In this document: piece after piece, positions 16,852-23,714 of the stretch
How the letters are laid out: each line of letters begins with the position of its first letter
Numbering within the stretch: position 1 is the stretch's first letter
NCBI GenBank assembly: GCA_016223165.1
Contig: JACRPO010000007.1
Span: forward strand, 620,001 to 684,000
Source: Burkholderiales bacterium
Lineage (GTDB): Bacteria; Pseudomonadota; Gammaproteobacteria; Burkholderiales; Burkholderiaceae_C
Direction: 5' to 3'
Length of the DNA stretch: 64,000 bases
Made by a program: the position numbers and the translations under genes
The notes under the pieces: model-generated
Seen by the model: only the letters and a program-made list of their open reading frames with translations
The model's database searches: none
What the model was told of the DNA's origin: nothing

Positions 16852-16895
16852 CCCTGCGGTCCGTTCGCGACATCGGCTCGCGAAGGACCGCAGGG
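16852..16895 (+). promoter_or_regulatory. long hairpin just before the Crp/Fnr-type gene
   Basis: The arm ccctgcggtcc (16852-16862) pairs with ggaccgcaggg (16885-16895), and ttcgcga (16864-16870) pairs with tcgcgaa (16878-16884). This is an 18-bp stem with one bulged G and a 7-nt loop, ending 11 nt before the ATG at 16907. No clear ribosome binding site lies outside it. It could be a dyad operator or an mRNA structure masking translation start. It lacks a T-run and so does not look like an intrinsic terminator. Confidence 0.65.
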
Positions 16896-16906
16896 CGCAG
16901 CCGACG

Positions 16907-17581
16907 ATGCCCAAGAAGACCTCCGGAACCCAGCCCTCCGATCCGGCCTCGCTCATCGAGCAGGCGCCATTCACCGACAGCCTGCGCGCACTCGCCCGGC
17001 GTGGCGAAGCGCGCCGCGTCCGCAAGGGCACGCGCCTCATCACCGAGAACGAGCTCGGCGACACGCTCTACATCGTCGTGCAGGGTCGGCTGCGTGCCTA
17101 CGCAGTGGGCGCCGACGACCGGGAGGTCACCTATGCCACCTACGGGCCGGGCGAATATGTCGGCGAGATGAGCCTGGACGGCGGCCCGCGCTCGGCCGAT
17201 GTCGAGGTCGTCGAGCCCGGCGTGGTGGTGCTGGTGACGCGGCGCACGCTCGAAGGCCACCTCGCCGAGCAGCCGCAGTTCGCCTTCGAGCTGCTGGCCA
17301 AGGTGATCCGCCGCGCCCGCCACGCCACGCTGGGCCTGCGCCAGATCGCCCTCAACGACGTCTACGGGCGCCTGAAGGCCTTCCTCGAGACGCACGCCGT
17401 GCGATCGGCCGACGGCACGTCGACGCTCGATCCGGCGCCTTCGCACCTGGAGATCTCGCGCGTCATCGGCTGCAGCCGCGAGATGGTGAGCCGCGTCATC
17501 AAGGACCTCGAGCACGGCGGCTATGTCGAGAGCGGGCGGCGCCACCTGCGCCTGCTGCGGCCGATGCCGGCCAAGTGGTGA
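16907..17581 (+). CDS. Crp/Fnr-family transcriptional regulator
   Basis: The 224-residue protein has a cyclic-nucleotide-binding-like beta roll (about 20-135; GDTLYIVVQGRLRAYAV, YGPGEYVGEMSLDGGPRSADVEV) and a winged-helix Crp domain with recognition helix ISRVIGCSREMVSRVIKDLE. The beta roll has GEMSLDGGPRSADV where Crp has GELGL and RSA, so ligand binding is plausible. N-terminal cysteines of Fnr type are absent, ruling out an iron-sulfur Fnr. ATG 16907 gives a normal-length family member. A strong hairpin precedes it. Confidence 0.88.
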   Translation: MPKKTSGTQPSDPASLIEQAPFTDSLRALARRGEARRVRKGTRLITENELGDTLYIVVQGRLRAYAVGADDREVTYATYGPGEYVGEMSLDGGPRSADVEVVEPGVVVLVTRRTLEGHLAEQPQFAFELLAKVIRRARHATLGLRQIALNDVYGRLKAFLETHAVRSADGTSTLDPAPSHLEISRVIGCSREMVSRVIKDLEHGGYVESGRRHLRLLRPMPAKW

Positions 17582-17665
17582 GCGCGCGCGGCACACCTGC
17601 GCCGCGCCAGCCTGCGCCGTCCACGTCCCGTCGGTGAACAGGCCGCCGGCTTCGTCCAGGGCCAG

Positions 17666-18580
17666 CTAGGCCGCGGCCGGAAAGCGGCGATCGGGGGCCG
17701 CGGCGCGCTGGAACTCGGGCAGTACGCGCGGCAGGCGGGCCTGGATCTCCTTCACCCGCGCGGGCCCGGCCGGGTGCGTGGACAGCCACGCCGGCGGCGA
17801 TCTGCCTTCGTTGGCCGCGCCCATCTTCTGCCACAGCGAGATGCTGGCGCGCGGGTCGTAGCCGGCGCGCGCGGCAAGCAGGAGGCCGAGCGCGTCGGCT
17901 TCGCTCTCGTCGTCGCGGCTGAAGCGCAGATTGGCGAGTTGCGACAGGCCCTGCGCCGCCAGGTCGCCCAGGTTGCCGAGGCCGAACATGGCCGCGAGCA
18001 GGCGCAGGCCGACGTTGGTGCCGGTGCTCTTGACGACGCGTTCGCGCGCATGCTCGAGCAGAGCGTGCGCGGCCTCGTGGCCCATGATCATCGCGACCTC
18101 GTCGTCGCTCAGCTTGAGGCGCGAGAGGATGCCGCTGAAGAAGGCGATCTTGCCCCCGGGCATGCAGAAGGCATTGAGCGAATTGCTGCGCAGCAGCTGC
18201 ACCTCCCAGCGCCAGGCGCGCGCGCGTTCGTTGCACGCGGGCGCGAACGGGACGAGGCGGGCGGCGACGTAGCGCAGGCGCTGCAGCTGCGGGTCGTCGG
18301 CCGCGGCGAGGGCGTTCTTGCTTTGCGCTTCGCGCATCAGCTGCAGGTACTGCTGCCGTGCGGCGCCTTCGACCGTCTCCGCCGACACCGCGCCGGTCAG
18401 GGGCGAGCGCCTGCACTCCGGGTCCGCGGCGAGCGCGCTGCCGGGCGCGCCGAGCAGCGGCGCGGCGGCGCCGGCGAGCAAGCCGGTGAACAACAGGCGC
18501 CGACGCCGCGCTCCGCGGCAAGCACAGGCCGGGGCGGTCGGCGCGGGCGCCGACGTGGGCGGTTCGCGGTCCATCGTCAT
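17666..18580 (-). CDS. M48-family metalloprotease
   Basis: The protein of about 304 residues has the zinc motif HEAAH (around 168-172) in MIMGHEAAHALLEHARE and the third-ligand glutamate in SRDDESEADALG. The N terminus carries an arginine cluster and hydrophobic stretch (RRRRLLFTGLLAGAAAPLLG), a possible Tat or Sec signal, placing it in the periplasm like LoiP/YcaL. Relatives degrade misassembled envelope proteins. ATG 18580 (MTMDRE) or ATG 18574 is suitable. It is convergent with the Crp/Fnr gene, with 84 bp of non-coding sequence between them. Confidence 0.87.
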   Translation of the reverse strand: MTMDREPPTSAPAPTAPACACRGARRRRLLFTGLLAGAAAPLLGAPGSALAADPECRRSPLTGAVSAETVEGAARQQYLQLMREAQSKNALAAADDPQLQRLRYVAARLVPFAPACNERARAWRWEVQLLRSNSLNAFCMPGGKIAFFSGILSRLKLSDDEVAMIMGHEAAHALLEHARERVVKSTGTNVGLRLLAAMFGLGNLGDLAAQGLSQLANLRFSRDDESEADALGLLLAARAGYDPRASISLWQKMGAANEGRSPPAWLSTHPAGPARVKEIQARLPRVLPEFQRAAAPDRRFPAAA

Positions 18581-18677
18581 GGCCTTCCTGGCGTTCCGTT
18601 GGCGGCTCGAATTCATTCTAGGTAGCTGGGGGGCGACCCCGGATTCCACAAGGGCGTCGATACGCCGGCGCCGGCCC

Positions 18678-20324
18678 TCACGCCACCGCGGGCGCGGCCG
18701 GTGCCGCCTCCAGGGCGCGCATCGGTGCGCGCTGCCACCACAGCATCACCAGCGCCGGCGCGGCGAGCAGCGTGCTGAGCAGGAAGAAGTGCGGCCAGCC
18801 GATGCTCTCGGCGAGCACGCCCGCGAGCGGCCCCACCCACACGCGGCCCACCGACGCAAAGGCCGACAGCAGCGCGTATTGCGTGGCCGTGAAGCGCTGG
18901 TTGCACAGGCTCATCAGGAAGGCGACGAAGGCCGCCGTGCCCATGCCGCCGCTGATGTTCTCGAACGCCACCACCATGAGCAAGGCGCCGTCCACCGGCA
19001 TGGCCGCGGCGAGCTTGACGAAACCCCAGTCGAAGGCCGGCAGCACGGCGGCGCCGAGGCTGCCCTTGCCGCCCACGGCCAGCCACCAGAAGCCGAGGTT
19101 GGACAGGAGCTGCAGAGCGCCGAAGGCGACGAGCGATCGCCACAGCCCCAGCTTGATCATCATCGCCCCGCCCGCGAGCGCGCCGCCGATCGTCAGCCAC
19201 AGCCCCACGACCTTGTTCACCACGCCCACCTCGGCCGAGCTGTAGGCCATGCTCGTCAGCAGGAAGGGTGTCATCAGCGAGCCGGCAAAGGCGTCGCCGA
19301 GCTTGTAGAGCACGATGAAGAAGAGGAACGCCACCGCCCCCGGCATCGCGAAGTAGTTCGACAGGCCGGCGAGCAGCGTCTCGAAGCGCGCGCGCCGCGC
19401 CGCCCAGGCGGCGAGCGGCAGCGTGAAGCCGATGCCCAGCAGCAGCGCCGCGAGATCGACCCAGCGCTGGCGCAGCGGCGGCGGCAACCCGGTGCCCTCC
19501 AGCCACGGGCCGACGAGCAAGCGCGCCAGGCCCGGCGCAAAGCGGTCGCTCACGACGACACCGAGCGCGACGGCCGCGAGCAGCGCGACGAAGCCGAGCA
19601 GGTCGTGGCGCGCGGAACCGGGCATGCCGGCGGCTCGCGATGCCGCGCGCGCTCCTGCGGCTTGCGCGGTGCTTGGCGAGCGGGGCGAGCGCGGTGCCCG
19701 TGGCAGGCGAGGCAGCAGCAGCAACGAAACTCCCGCGGCCGCCACCATCACCCCGGCCATGAAGCGGTAGACCTCCGGCCAGCTCCAGCCGCCTCCCTGC
19801 CGCGCATCGGTCCAGATGAGCGCAACGCCGCCTGAGAGGATCATCGCCAGCCGATAGCCCATCACCCCCAGCGAGGCGCCGAGGCCGCGCTCGGCAGGCC
19901 TCAGCAGGTCGGTGCGGTAGGCATCGACGACCACGTCCTGCGAGGCCGACGCAAAGGCCACCGCCAGCGCCAGTAGCGCGAACAGGCGCAGCGAGTCCTT
20001 CGGTGGCGCTGCCGCCAGCGCCAGCAGCAGCGCCGCCAGCACGAGTTGCGTGAGCACGAGCCAGCCGCGCCGTCGGCCGAGCGCGGCCACGCACTCGAAG
20101 CGGTCCATCAACGGCGCCCAGAGGAACTTGAACGTGTAGGGCAGGCCGACGAGCGAGAGAAAGCCGATCGCCGCCAGGTCCAGCCCCTCGACCGTGAGCC
20201 AGGCCTGCATGGCCTGCCCGGTCAGCGCCAGCGGCAGCCCCGAAGCAAAGCCGAGCAGCGTGACGGCGGCGAGGCGGTGCAGCGCGGCGAGCGTGATGCC
20301 GGAGCGCGGCAGCGGCGGGGGCAT
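18678..20324 (-). CDS. ampG: AmpG-type muropeptide permease (MFS)
   Basis: The 548-residue integral membrane protein follows AmpG along its length. Examples are LLGFASGLPLALTGQAMQAWL at the first segment, PYTFKFLWAPLMDR, ASASQDVVVDAYRTDLL, and FVAFLMSLCNQRFTATQYALLSA near the end. AmpG imports anhydro-muropeptides from the periplasm for recycling. About 14 hydrophobic segments are visible. A basic Ala/Arg/Ser-rich loop near the middle is longer than usual. ATG 20324 starts it. It supports the view that the dacB-murQ-ddpX region serves peptidoglycan recycling, although it is a separate unit. Confidence 0.9.
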   Translation of the reverse strand: MPPPLPRSGITLAALHRLAAVTLLGFASGLPLALTGQAMQAWLTVEGLDLAAIGFLSLVGLPYTFKFLWAPLMDRFECVAALGRRRGWLVLTQLVLAALLLALAAAPPKDSLRLFALLALAVAFASASQDVVVDAYRTDLLRPAERGLGASLGVMGYRLAMILSGGVALIWTDARQGGGWSWPEVYRFMAGVMVAAAGVSLLLLPRLPRAPRSPRSPSTAQAAGARAASRAAGMPGSARHDLLGFVALLAAVALGVVVSDRFAPGLARLLVGPWLEGTGLPPPLRQRWVDLAALLLGIGFTLPLAAWAARRARFETLLAGLSNYFAMPGAVAFLFFIVLYKLGDAFAGSLMTPFLLTSMAYSSAEVGVVNKVVGLWLTIGGALAGGAMMIKLGLWRSLVAFGALQLLSNLGFWWLAVGGKGSLGAAVLPAFDWGFVKLAAAMPVDGALLMVVAFENISGGMGTAAFVAFLMSLCNQRFTATQYALLSAFASVGRVWVGPLAGVLAESIGWPHFFLLSTLLAAPALVMLWWQRAPMRALEAAPAAPAVA

Positions 20325-20426
20325 CGAAGGATTCTAGGCAGCGGCCTGCGCCGCACCGCGGGTGGCCCGGCAAGGCAGGTACCGGCGAAGAGGCGGGGTT
20401 GGCGTGGCCTGCCGGGCTGGCGGGGG

Positions 20427-21380
20427 CTAGCGGCCCGGCGACGATGCGCCGGCCGGCGCCGGCCCCGAAGCCGCCGCCGGCGCCGTGAGCGAAGGCGCCG
20501 GCAGCGTCGCGTCCTGGTCGTAGATCGACTTCGCCATGGCGAGCAGCTGCTCCTTCGGCAGCTCGCCCACCAGCGCGAAGCCGGTCTTCTCGTCGACCCA
20601 GTAGAACAGGCCGAGGCTGCCCTGCTGCTCGTAGCGGAAGGCGGTGTCCGTGCCGGGCTCGGGCTTGCGCAGGTAGACGGTGACGCGCTTGCCGCTGCCG
20701 TCCTGGTACATCAGCTGCGCGCTCTTGCCCGGGCCGTCGGGCAGCAGCCGGCCGCCGACGAGCTCGAAGCCCATCGCGCGCAGGTCGAACAGCTTCACCG
20801 GCGCCTCGATGCGGCGCGTCAGCCAGCGCGCGAGGTGTTCTTCCTGCGCCTTCACTTCCACGGCATGGCGCGGCTCGGGCGTGTAGACGCTGTGTGCGAA
20901 GGCCGCGCGCTGCAACCAGTTCTGCGGAGCCGGCGCAGCCGCCAACTTGCCGGCCGCAGCGCGCGCGCGCGCCAGCGTCGTCCGCTCCTGCCACTGCCAG
21001 GACAAGGCGCCCCCGGCCACGGCCCCGAGCAGGAAGAGCGCTGCCGCGGCCGACGCCAGGCGCCAGGTCGGCTCGCGGAACAGGTCGAGCATCTGCCGCC
21101 CGCGCCAGCCCCCGTGCCTGTGGCCGGCCGACCCGGCCGAGCCCGTCGCGCCGCGCGCGGCCGGCCAGACGACTTCGGCCAGCCGCTCGGGCACGGGTTC
21201 CTGCGCCACGGCCGCGTAGGCGGCGCGCAGCGCCTCGCGGTCGCGAGCCCAGGCCTGCGCGAGTGCGGCTTCGTCGGGGTGAGCGCGCAGCCAGGCCTCG
21301 ATCTCGGCGCGCTCGGCGGCGCTGCCCTCGCCGTCCACCCAGGCGCTGAGTTCCTCGTCGGTGTAGTGCGGTGTCTGCAT
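20427..21380 (-). CDS. transmembrane anti-sigma factor
   Basis: The 317-residue protein has a cytoplasmic N-terminal helical part (about 1-95; YTDEELSAWVDGEGSAAERA) typical of anti-sigma factors, one membrane segment (107-128; LASAAAALFLLGAVAGGAL) and a periplasmic domain. There is no HxxxCxxC zinc motif. The C terminus is an Ala/Pro tail. It follows the ECF sigma gene directly: GTG 21389 would overlap the sigma stop by 4 bp, and ATG 21380 lies 5 bp beyond it. Such pairs are co-regulated; the periplasmic domain presumably senses the inducing signal. Confidence 0.87.
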   Translation of the reverse strand: MQTPHYTDEELSAWVDGEGSAAERAEIEAWLRAHPDEAALAQAWARDREALRAAYAAVAQEPVPERLAEVVWPAARGATGSAGSAGHRHGGWRGRQMLDLFREPTWRLASAAAALFLLGAVAGGALSWQWQERTTLARARAAAGKLAAAPAPQNWLQRAAFAHSVYTPEPRHAVEVKAQEEHLARWLTRRIEAPVKLFDLRAMGFELVGGRLLPDGPGKSAQLMYQDGSGKRVTVYLRKPEPGTDTAFRYEQQGSLGLFYWVDEKTGFALVGELPKEQLLAMAKSIYDQDATLPAPSLTAPAAASGPAPAGASSPGR

Positions 21381-21385
21381 GGTCT

Positions 21386-21928
21386 TCACACCACCCGCCG
21401 CAGCGGCGCCGGGCCCTCACGCCCTTCCGGTTTCGCCGGCCCCTCCAGATGGCGGCGCAGCGCCTGGCGTGCACGGCACACGCGCGACATCACGGTACCG
21501 ATGGGGATGCGCAGGGCCTCGGCCACCTCGGCATAGCTCAGTTGCTCCACGCACACGAGCACGAGCGGCTCGCGCTGCTCGGGCGACAGGCGCGCCAGCG
21601 CCGCCAGCAGGTCCATGCACAAGCCGACGTCGGTGCCGGGGCTGCCGCCTTCGGCATCCATCGTCCGCTGCACGTCGGCCGGGTCGGAGAACTGCATCCT
21701 CGCATCGCGCCGGCGGCCATCGAGGAACGCGTTGTGCGCGATCGACAGCAGCCAGACCAGCATGTCGCGCTCGGGATCGAACTGGCGCCAGTGCGCGAGC
21801 GCGCGCTCCAGCGTCTGCTGCGTCAGGTCGTCGGCCTCGTTCGTCTCGTGCGTCAGCGAACGCGAGTAGCGGCGCAGCCTCGGGATGGCCTCGAGCAGCC
21901 GCTGGCGGAAGACCGGGGGAGCATCCAC
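21386..21928 (-). CDS. ECF RNA polymerase sigma factor
   Basis: The 180-residue protein shows sigma region 2 (LRRYSRSLTHETNEADDLTQ then WLLSIAHNAFLDGRRR) and region 4 (LSPEQREPLVLVCVEQLSYAEVAEALRIPIGTVMSRVCRARQ, here split). It starts with GTG at 21928; no ATG is in frame nearby. The anti-sigma gene follows with overlap or near-overlap, so the two are coupled. A palindrome ggaattattcc at 21952-21962 immediately upstream could form part of an ECF-type promoter for autoregulation. Regulon unknown. Confidence 0.9.
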   Translation of the reverse strand: MDAPPVFRQRLLEAIPRLRRYSRSLTHETNEADDLTQQTLERALAHWRQFDPERDMLVWLLSIAHNAFLDGRRRDARMQFSDPADVQRTMDAEGGSPGTDVGLCMDLLAALARLSPEQREPLVLVCVEQLSYAEVAEALRIPIGTVMSRVCRARQALRRHLEGPAKPEGREGPAPLRRVV

Positions 21929-21935
21929 TGCGAGG

Positions 21936-21963
21936 TTTACGCGAAGGGCCCGGAATTATTCCC
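21936..21963 (-). promoter_or_regulatory. candidate ECF-type autoregulated promoter of the sigma gene
   Basis: On the minus strand GGGAATAA (21963-21956) is followed after 14 nt by CGTAAA (21941-21936), resembling GGAA-type -35 and CGT-type -10 boxes of ECF sigma factors. Transcription would then begin within a few bases of the GTG start. This is a pattern match from one site only. Confidence 0.3.
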
Positions 21964-22054
21964 TCGTCGCTGGGTCGCGAACCTCCCGCCGCAGGCGCGA
22001 TGCCTCGCGCGCCACCGGCGCGCGCCGGGGCGAGGCGCGATCGCCGCGGTCAGT

Positions 22055-22208
22055 GCCTGTGAATGAATCAGCCGCGCCCGAGCGACGCGCCAGAAGGTGT
22101 CGGATCTAGGCGCAAAGCGCGGCCATATCCGGCGATATGGCGAGCTTTGCAACGACGACCCGGCGCCTTCTGGCGTGGCGAGCGGGTGTGGATGATTCGT
22201 TCACAGGC
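22055..22208. repeat. 154-bp imperfect palindrome (77-bp arms)
   Basis: The arms run outward symmetrically from a centre between 22131 and 22132. Outer ends are gcctgtgaa (22055-22063) and ttcacaggc (22200-22208); the inner ends are ccatatc (22123-22129) and gatatgg (22134-22140). Across 77 positions the arms are roughly 80 percent complementary, with one compensated indel. The element begins 4 bp after the OmpA stop and precedes the ECF sigma gene, both on the minus strand. No transposase or coding gene lies within it. It may be a miniature mobile element, a large transcript-end structure or a protein-binding palindrome. Confidence 0.75.
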
Positions 22209-22211
22209 TCT

Positions 22212-22868
22212 TCAGGGCGCGGCGAGCACGCGCACGCGGCGGTTCTCGGCCGAGCGCGGGTCGCGCGCGTTGACGGGTTCGCTCGCGCCCTTGCCGACGG
22301 CGCGCAGGCGCTCGCCCTCCACGCCGAGCGTCACCAGGTACAGGCGCACCTGCTCGGCACGCTCGCGCGAGAGGCGCATGTTCTGCGCCGGCGTGCCCGT
22401 GGCGTCGGTGTGGCCCTCGATCACGAAGCGGTGGCTGCGCAGCTCCGAGGACAGCATGGCCGCCACCAGCGCGCCGAGCGTGGCACCGCTGTCGGGGCGC
22501 AGCTGCGCCGAATTGGGCTCGAAAGCGATGGCCAGCGACAGCCCGCTCGAGGCACTCGGCGTGCCGGACACCGCCACCGGCGCCACGGCCGCTGGCGGCA
22601 CCGCCGCGGCAGGCTGGGCCGCAGCCGCCGGTGCGGCAGCGGTAGCCGCCGGCGTTGCGGATGTTGCGGATGTCGCGGGCGCCGCGGCAGGTTCGATGAC
22701 CAGGTTGCGGGTACGACCAGGCGTCGACGGCGCAGCCGGCTTCAGGGAATCGATCATGCGGCGCACTTCGGCATCGTCGCCCGCTCCGGCGGCGGCAAAC
22801 AGCGGCATGCCGCCGAGGGCCATCGCCAGTCCTGCGGCCACCAGCCGCCGCAAGCGCGGACCCCTCAC
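22212..22868 (-). CDS. OmpA-family peptidoglycan-binding protein
   Basis: The 218-residue secreted protein has a basic signal peptide (RGPRLRRLVAAGLAMALGG), an Ala/Pro/Thr-rich linker and a C-terminal OmpA domain. The domain shows IAFEPNSAQL, then FVIEGHTDATGTPAQNMRLS and RAEQVRLYLVTLGV, ending AENRRVRV. These domains bind diaminopimelate in peptidoglycan. The start is GTG 22868, which overlaps the TGA of the upstream secreted protein by 4 bp (GTGA), so both are likely made from one mRNA. The Asp and Arg expected to contact peptidoglycan are present (TDATG, ENRRV). Confidence 0.87.
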   Translation of the reverse strand: MRGPRLRRLVAAGLAMALGGMPLFAAAGAGDDAEVRRMIDSLKPAAPSTPGRTRNLVIEPAAAPATSATSATPAATAAAPAAAAQPAAAVPPAAVAPVAVSGTPSASSGLSLAIAFEPNSAQLRPDSGATLGALVAAMLSSELRSHRFVIEGHTDATGTPAQNMRLSRERAEQVRLYLVTLGVEGERLRAVGKGASEPVNARDPRSAENRRVRVLAAP

Positions 22869-23467
22869 GACGCCACTCCTACGCGCAGGCGCAGTTCCTG
22901 CTCGGCCAGGTTGCCCTTGTCGTCGGCCACCTGGAGGAAGAGCCGGTGCAGCCCGTCGGGCACCACGGCCTGGTCGACGACGACGCCGCGTTCGTTGATG
23001 GTCGAGAAGCGGCGCAGGCGGTCGGTGAGGTCGATCTTCAGCACGCCGTACAGGACGCGAAACGATGATGGCACCACGCGCGTGCCGGGCGGCGTCTCGA
23101 AGGCGAGCTCGATGCGCAGCGGCGCCGTCACCGCCACCTGCGGTGTCGGCGCGAGAACGCGAATGGCGAACACCGGCACCGCCGCCGCGGCGGCAGCACC
23201 GGGCATCGCGCGCGGCCGCACCTCGGGCATGTCGAGCGCCTCGTTCTTGGGGCGCAGTTCGCGGTCGCGCCGGGCCTCGGCCTTGGTGACGAGCTCGAAG
23301 GCGAGCTGGGGCACCGCCGGCGCCGGCGCCGGCCCGCCCGCTGGGGGCGCCTTCACCGCCTGCGCGAGCGCGGCCGAGCCGCCGGTCGCGACACACAACG
23401 CGACGCAGGCCACGCGGGAGAAAGGAACCCAGCGAGCCAGGAAGGACGGCGACACGACGGAAGTCAT
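22865..23467 (-). CDS. secreted protein of unknown function, coupled to OmpA-like gene
   Basis: This 200-residue protein was not recognised. It has a clear signal peptide (SFLARWVPFSRVACVALCVATGG, here residues 8-30, likely cut after LAQA) and a Pro/Ala linker. A beta-rich domain follows: TAPLRIELAFETPPGTRVVPS, then FRVLYGVLKIDLTDRLRRFS and DGLHRLFLQVADDKGNLAEQ. This last part looks like an Ig/fibronectin-type sandwich. ATG 23467 is preceded by a purine-rich gaagaga. It shares a 4-bp overlap with the OmpA gene, suggesting a periplasmic partner. Confidence 0.7.
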   Translation of the reverse strand: MTSVVSPSFLARWVPFSRVACVALCVATGGSAALAQAVKAPPAGGPAPAPAVPQLAFELVTKAEARRDRELRPKNEALDMPEVRPRAMPGAAAAAAVPVFAIRVLAPTPQVAVTAPLRIELAFETPPGTRVVPSSFRVLYGVLKIDLTDRLRRFSTINERGVVVDQAVVPDGLHRLFLQVADDKGNLAEQELRLRVGVAS

Positions 23468-23652
23468 GATGCGATTCTCTTCGGCGACAGGAAGCCGCGC
23501 GCGGCGGCGCGGCGAGCACCCCCGGGGTTCAGGGACCCGGGTGCGGCGATGCCGGCATTGCACCGCAACGCGCACGGGCCGTCGATGATCCCATGGGATC
23601 AGCCGCGTCCGCCGCCGCCGATCGCGCGCCGAGAGCGCGACAGTACACCGAG

Positions 23653-23688
23653 GCCGCGCCCGCCGCGCCCGCCGCGCCCGCCGCGCCC
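23653..23688 (+). repeat. four perfect 9-bp tandem repeats, intergenic
   Basis: The unit gccgcgccc occurs four times in a row at 23653-23688, in the 247-bp gap between the hybrid kinase stop and the secreted-protein start. A palindrome gatcccatgggatc lies nearby at 23587-23600. No gene is supported in this gap. Confidence 0.85.
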
Positions 23689-23714
23689 TGTGCGCCGCCG
23701 CCGGCACGCCCGGA

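Noticed and set aside
21937..22152. Small proteins coded within the 154-bp palindrome on both strands
   Set aside because: The two similar peptides result simply from reading both arms of the inverted repeat; there is no ribosome site or family match.
22055..22208. Remnant of a full insertion sequence
   Set aside because: No transposase fragment or flanking target duplication was seen; kept only as a palindromic element.
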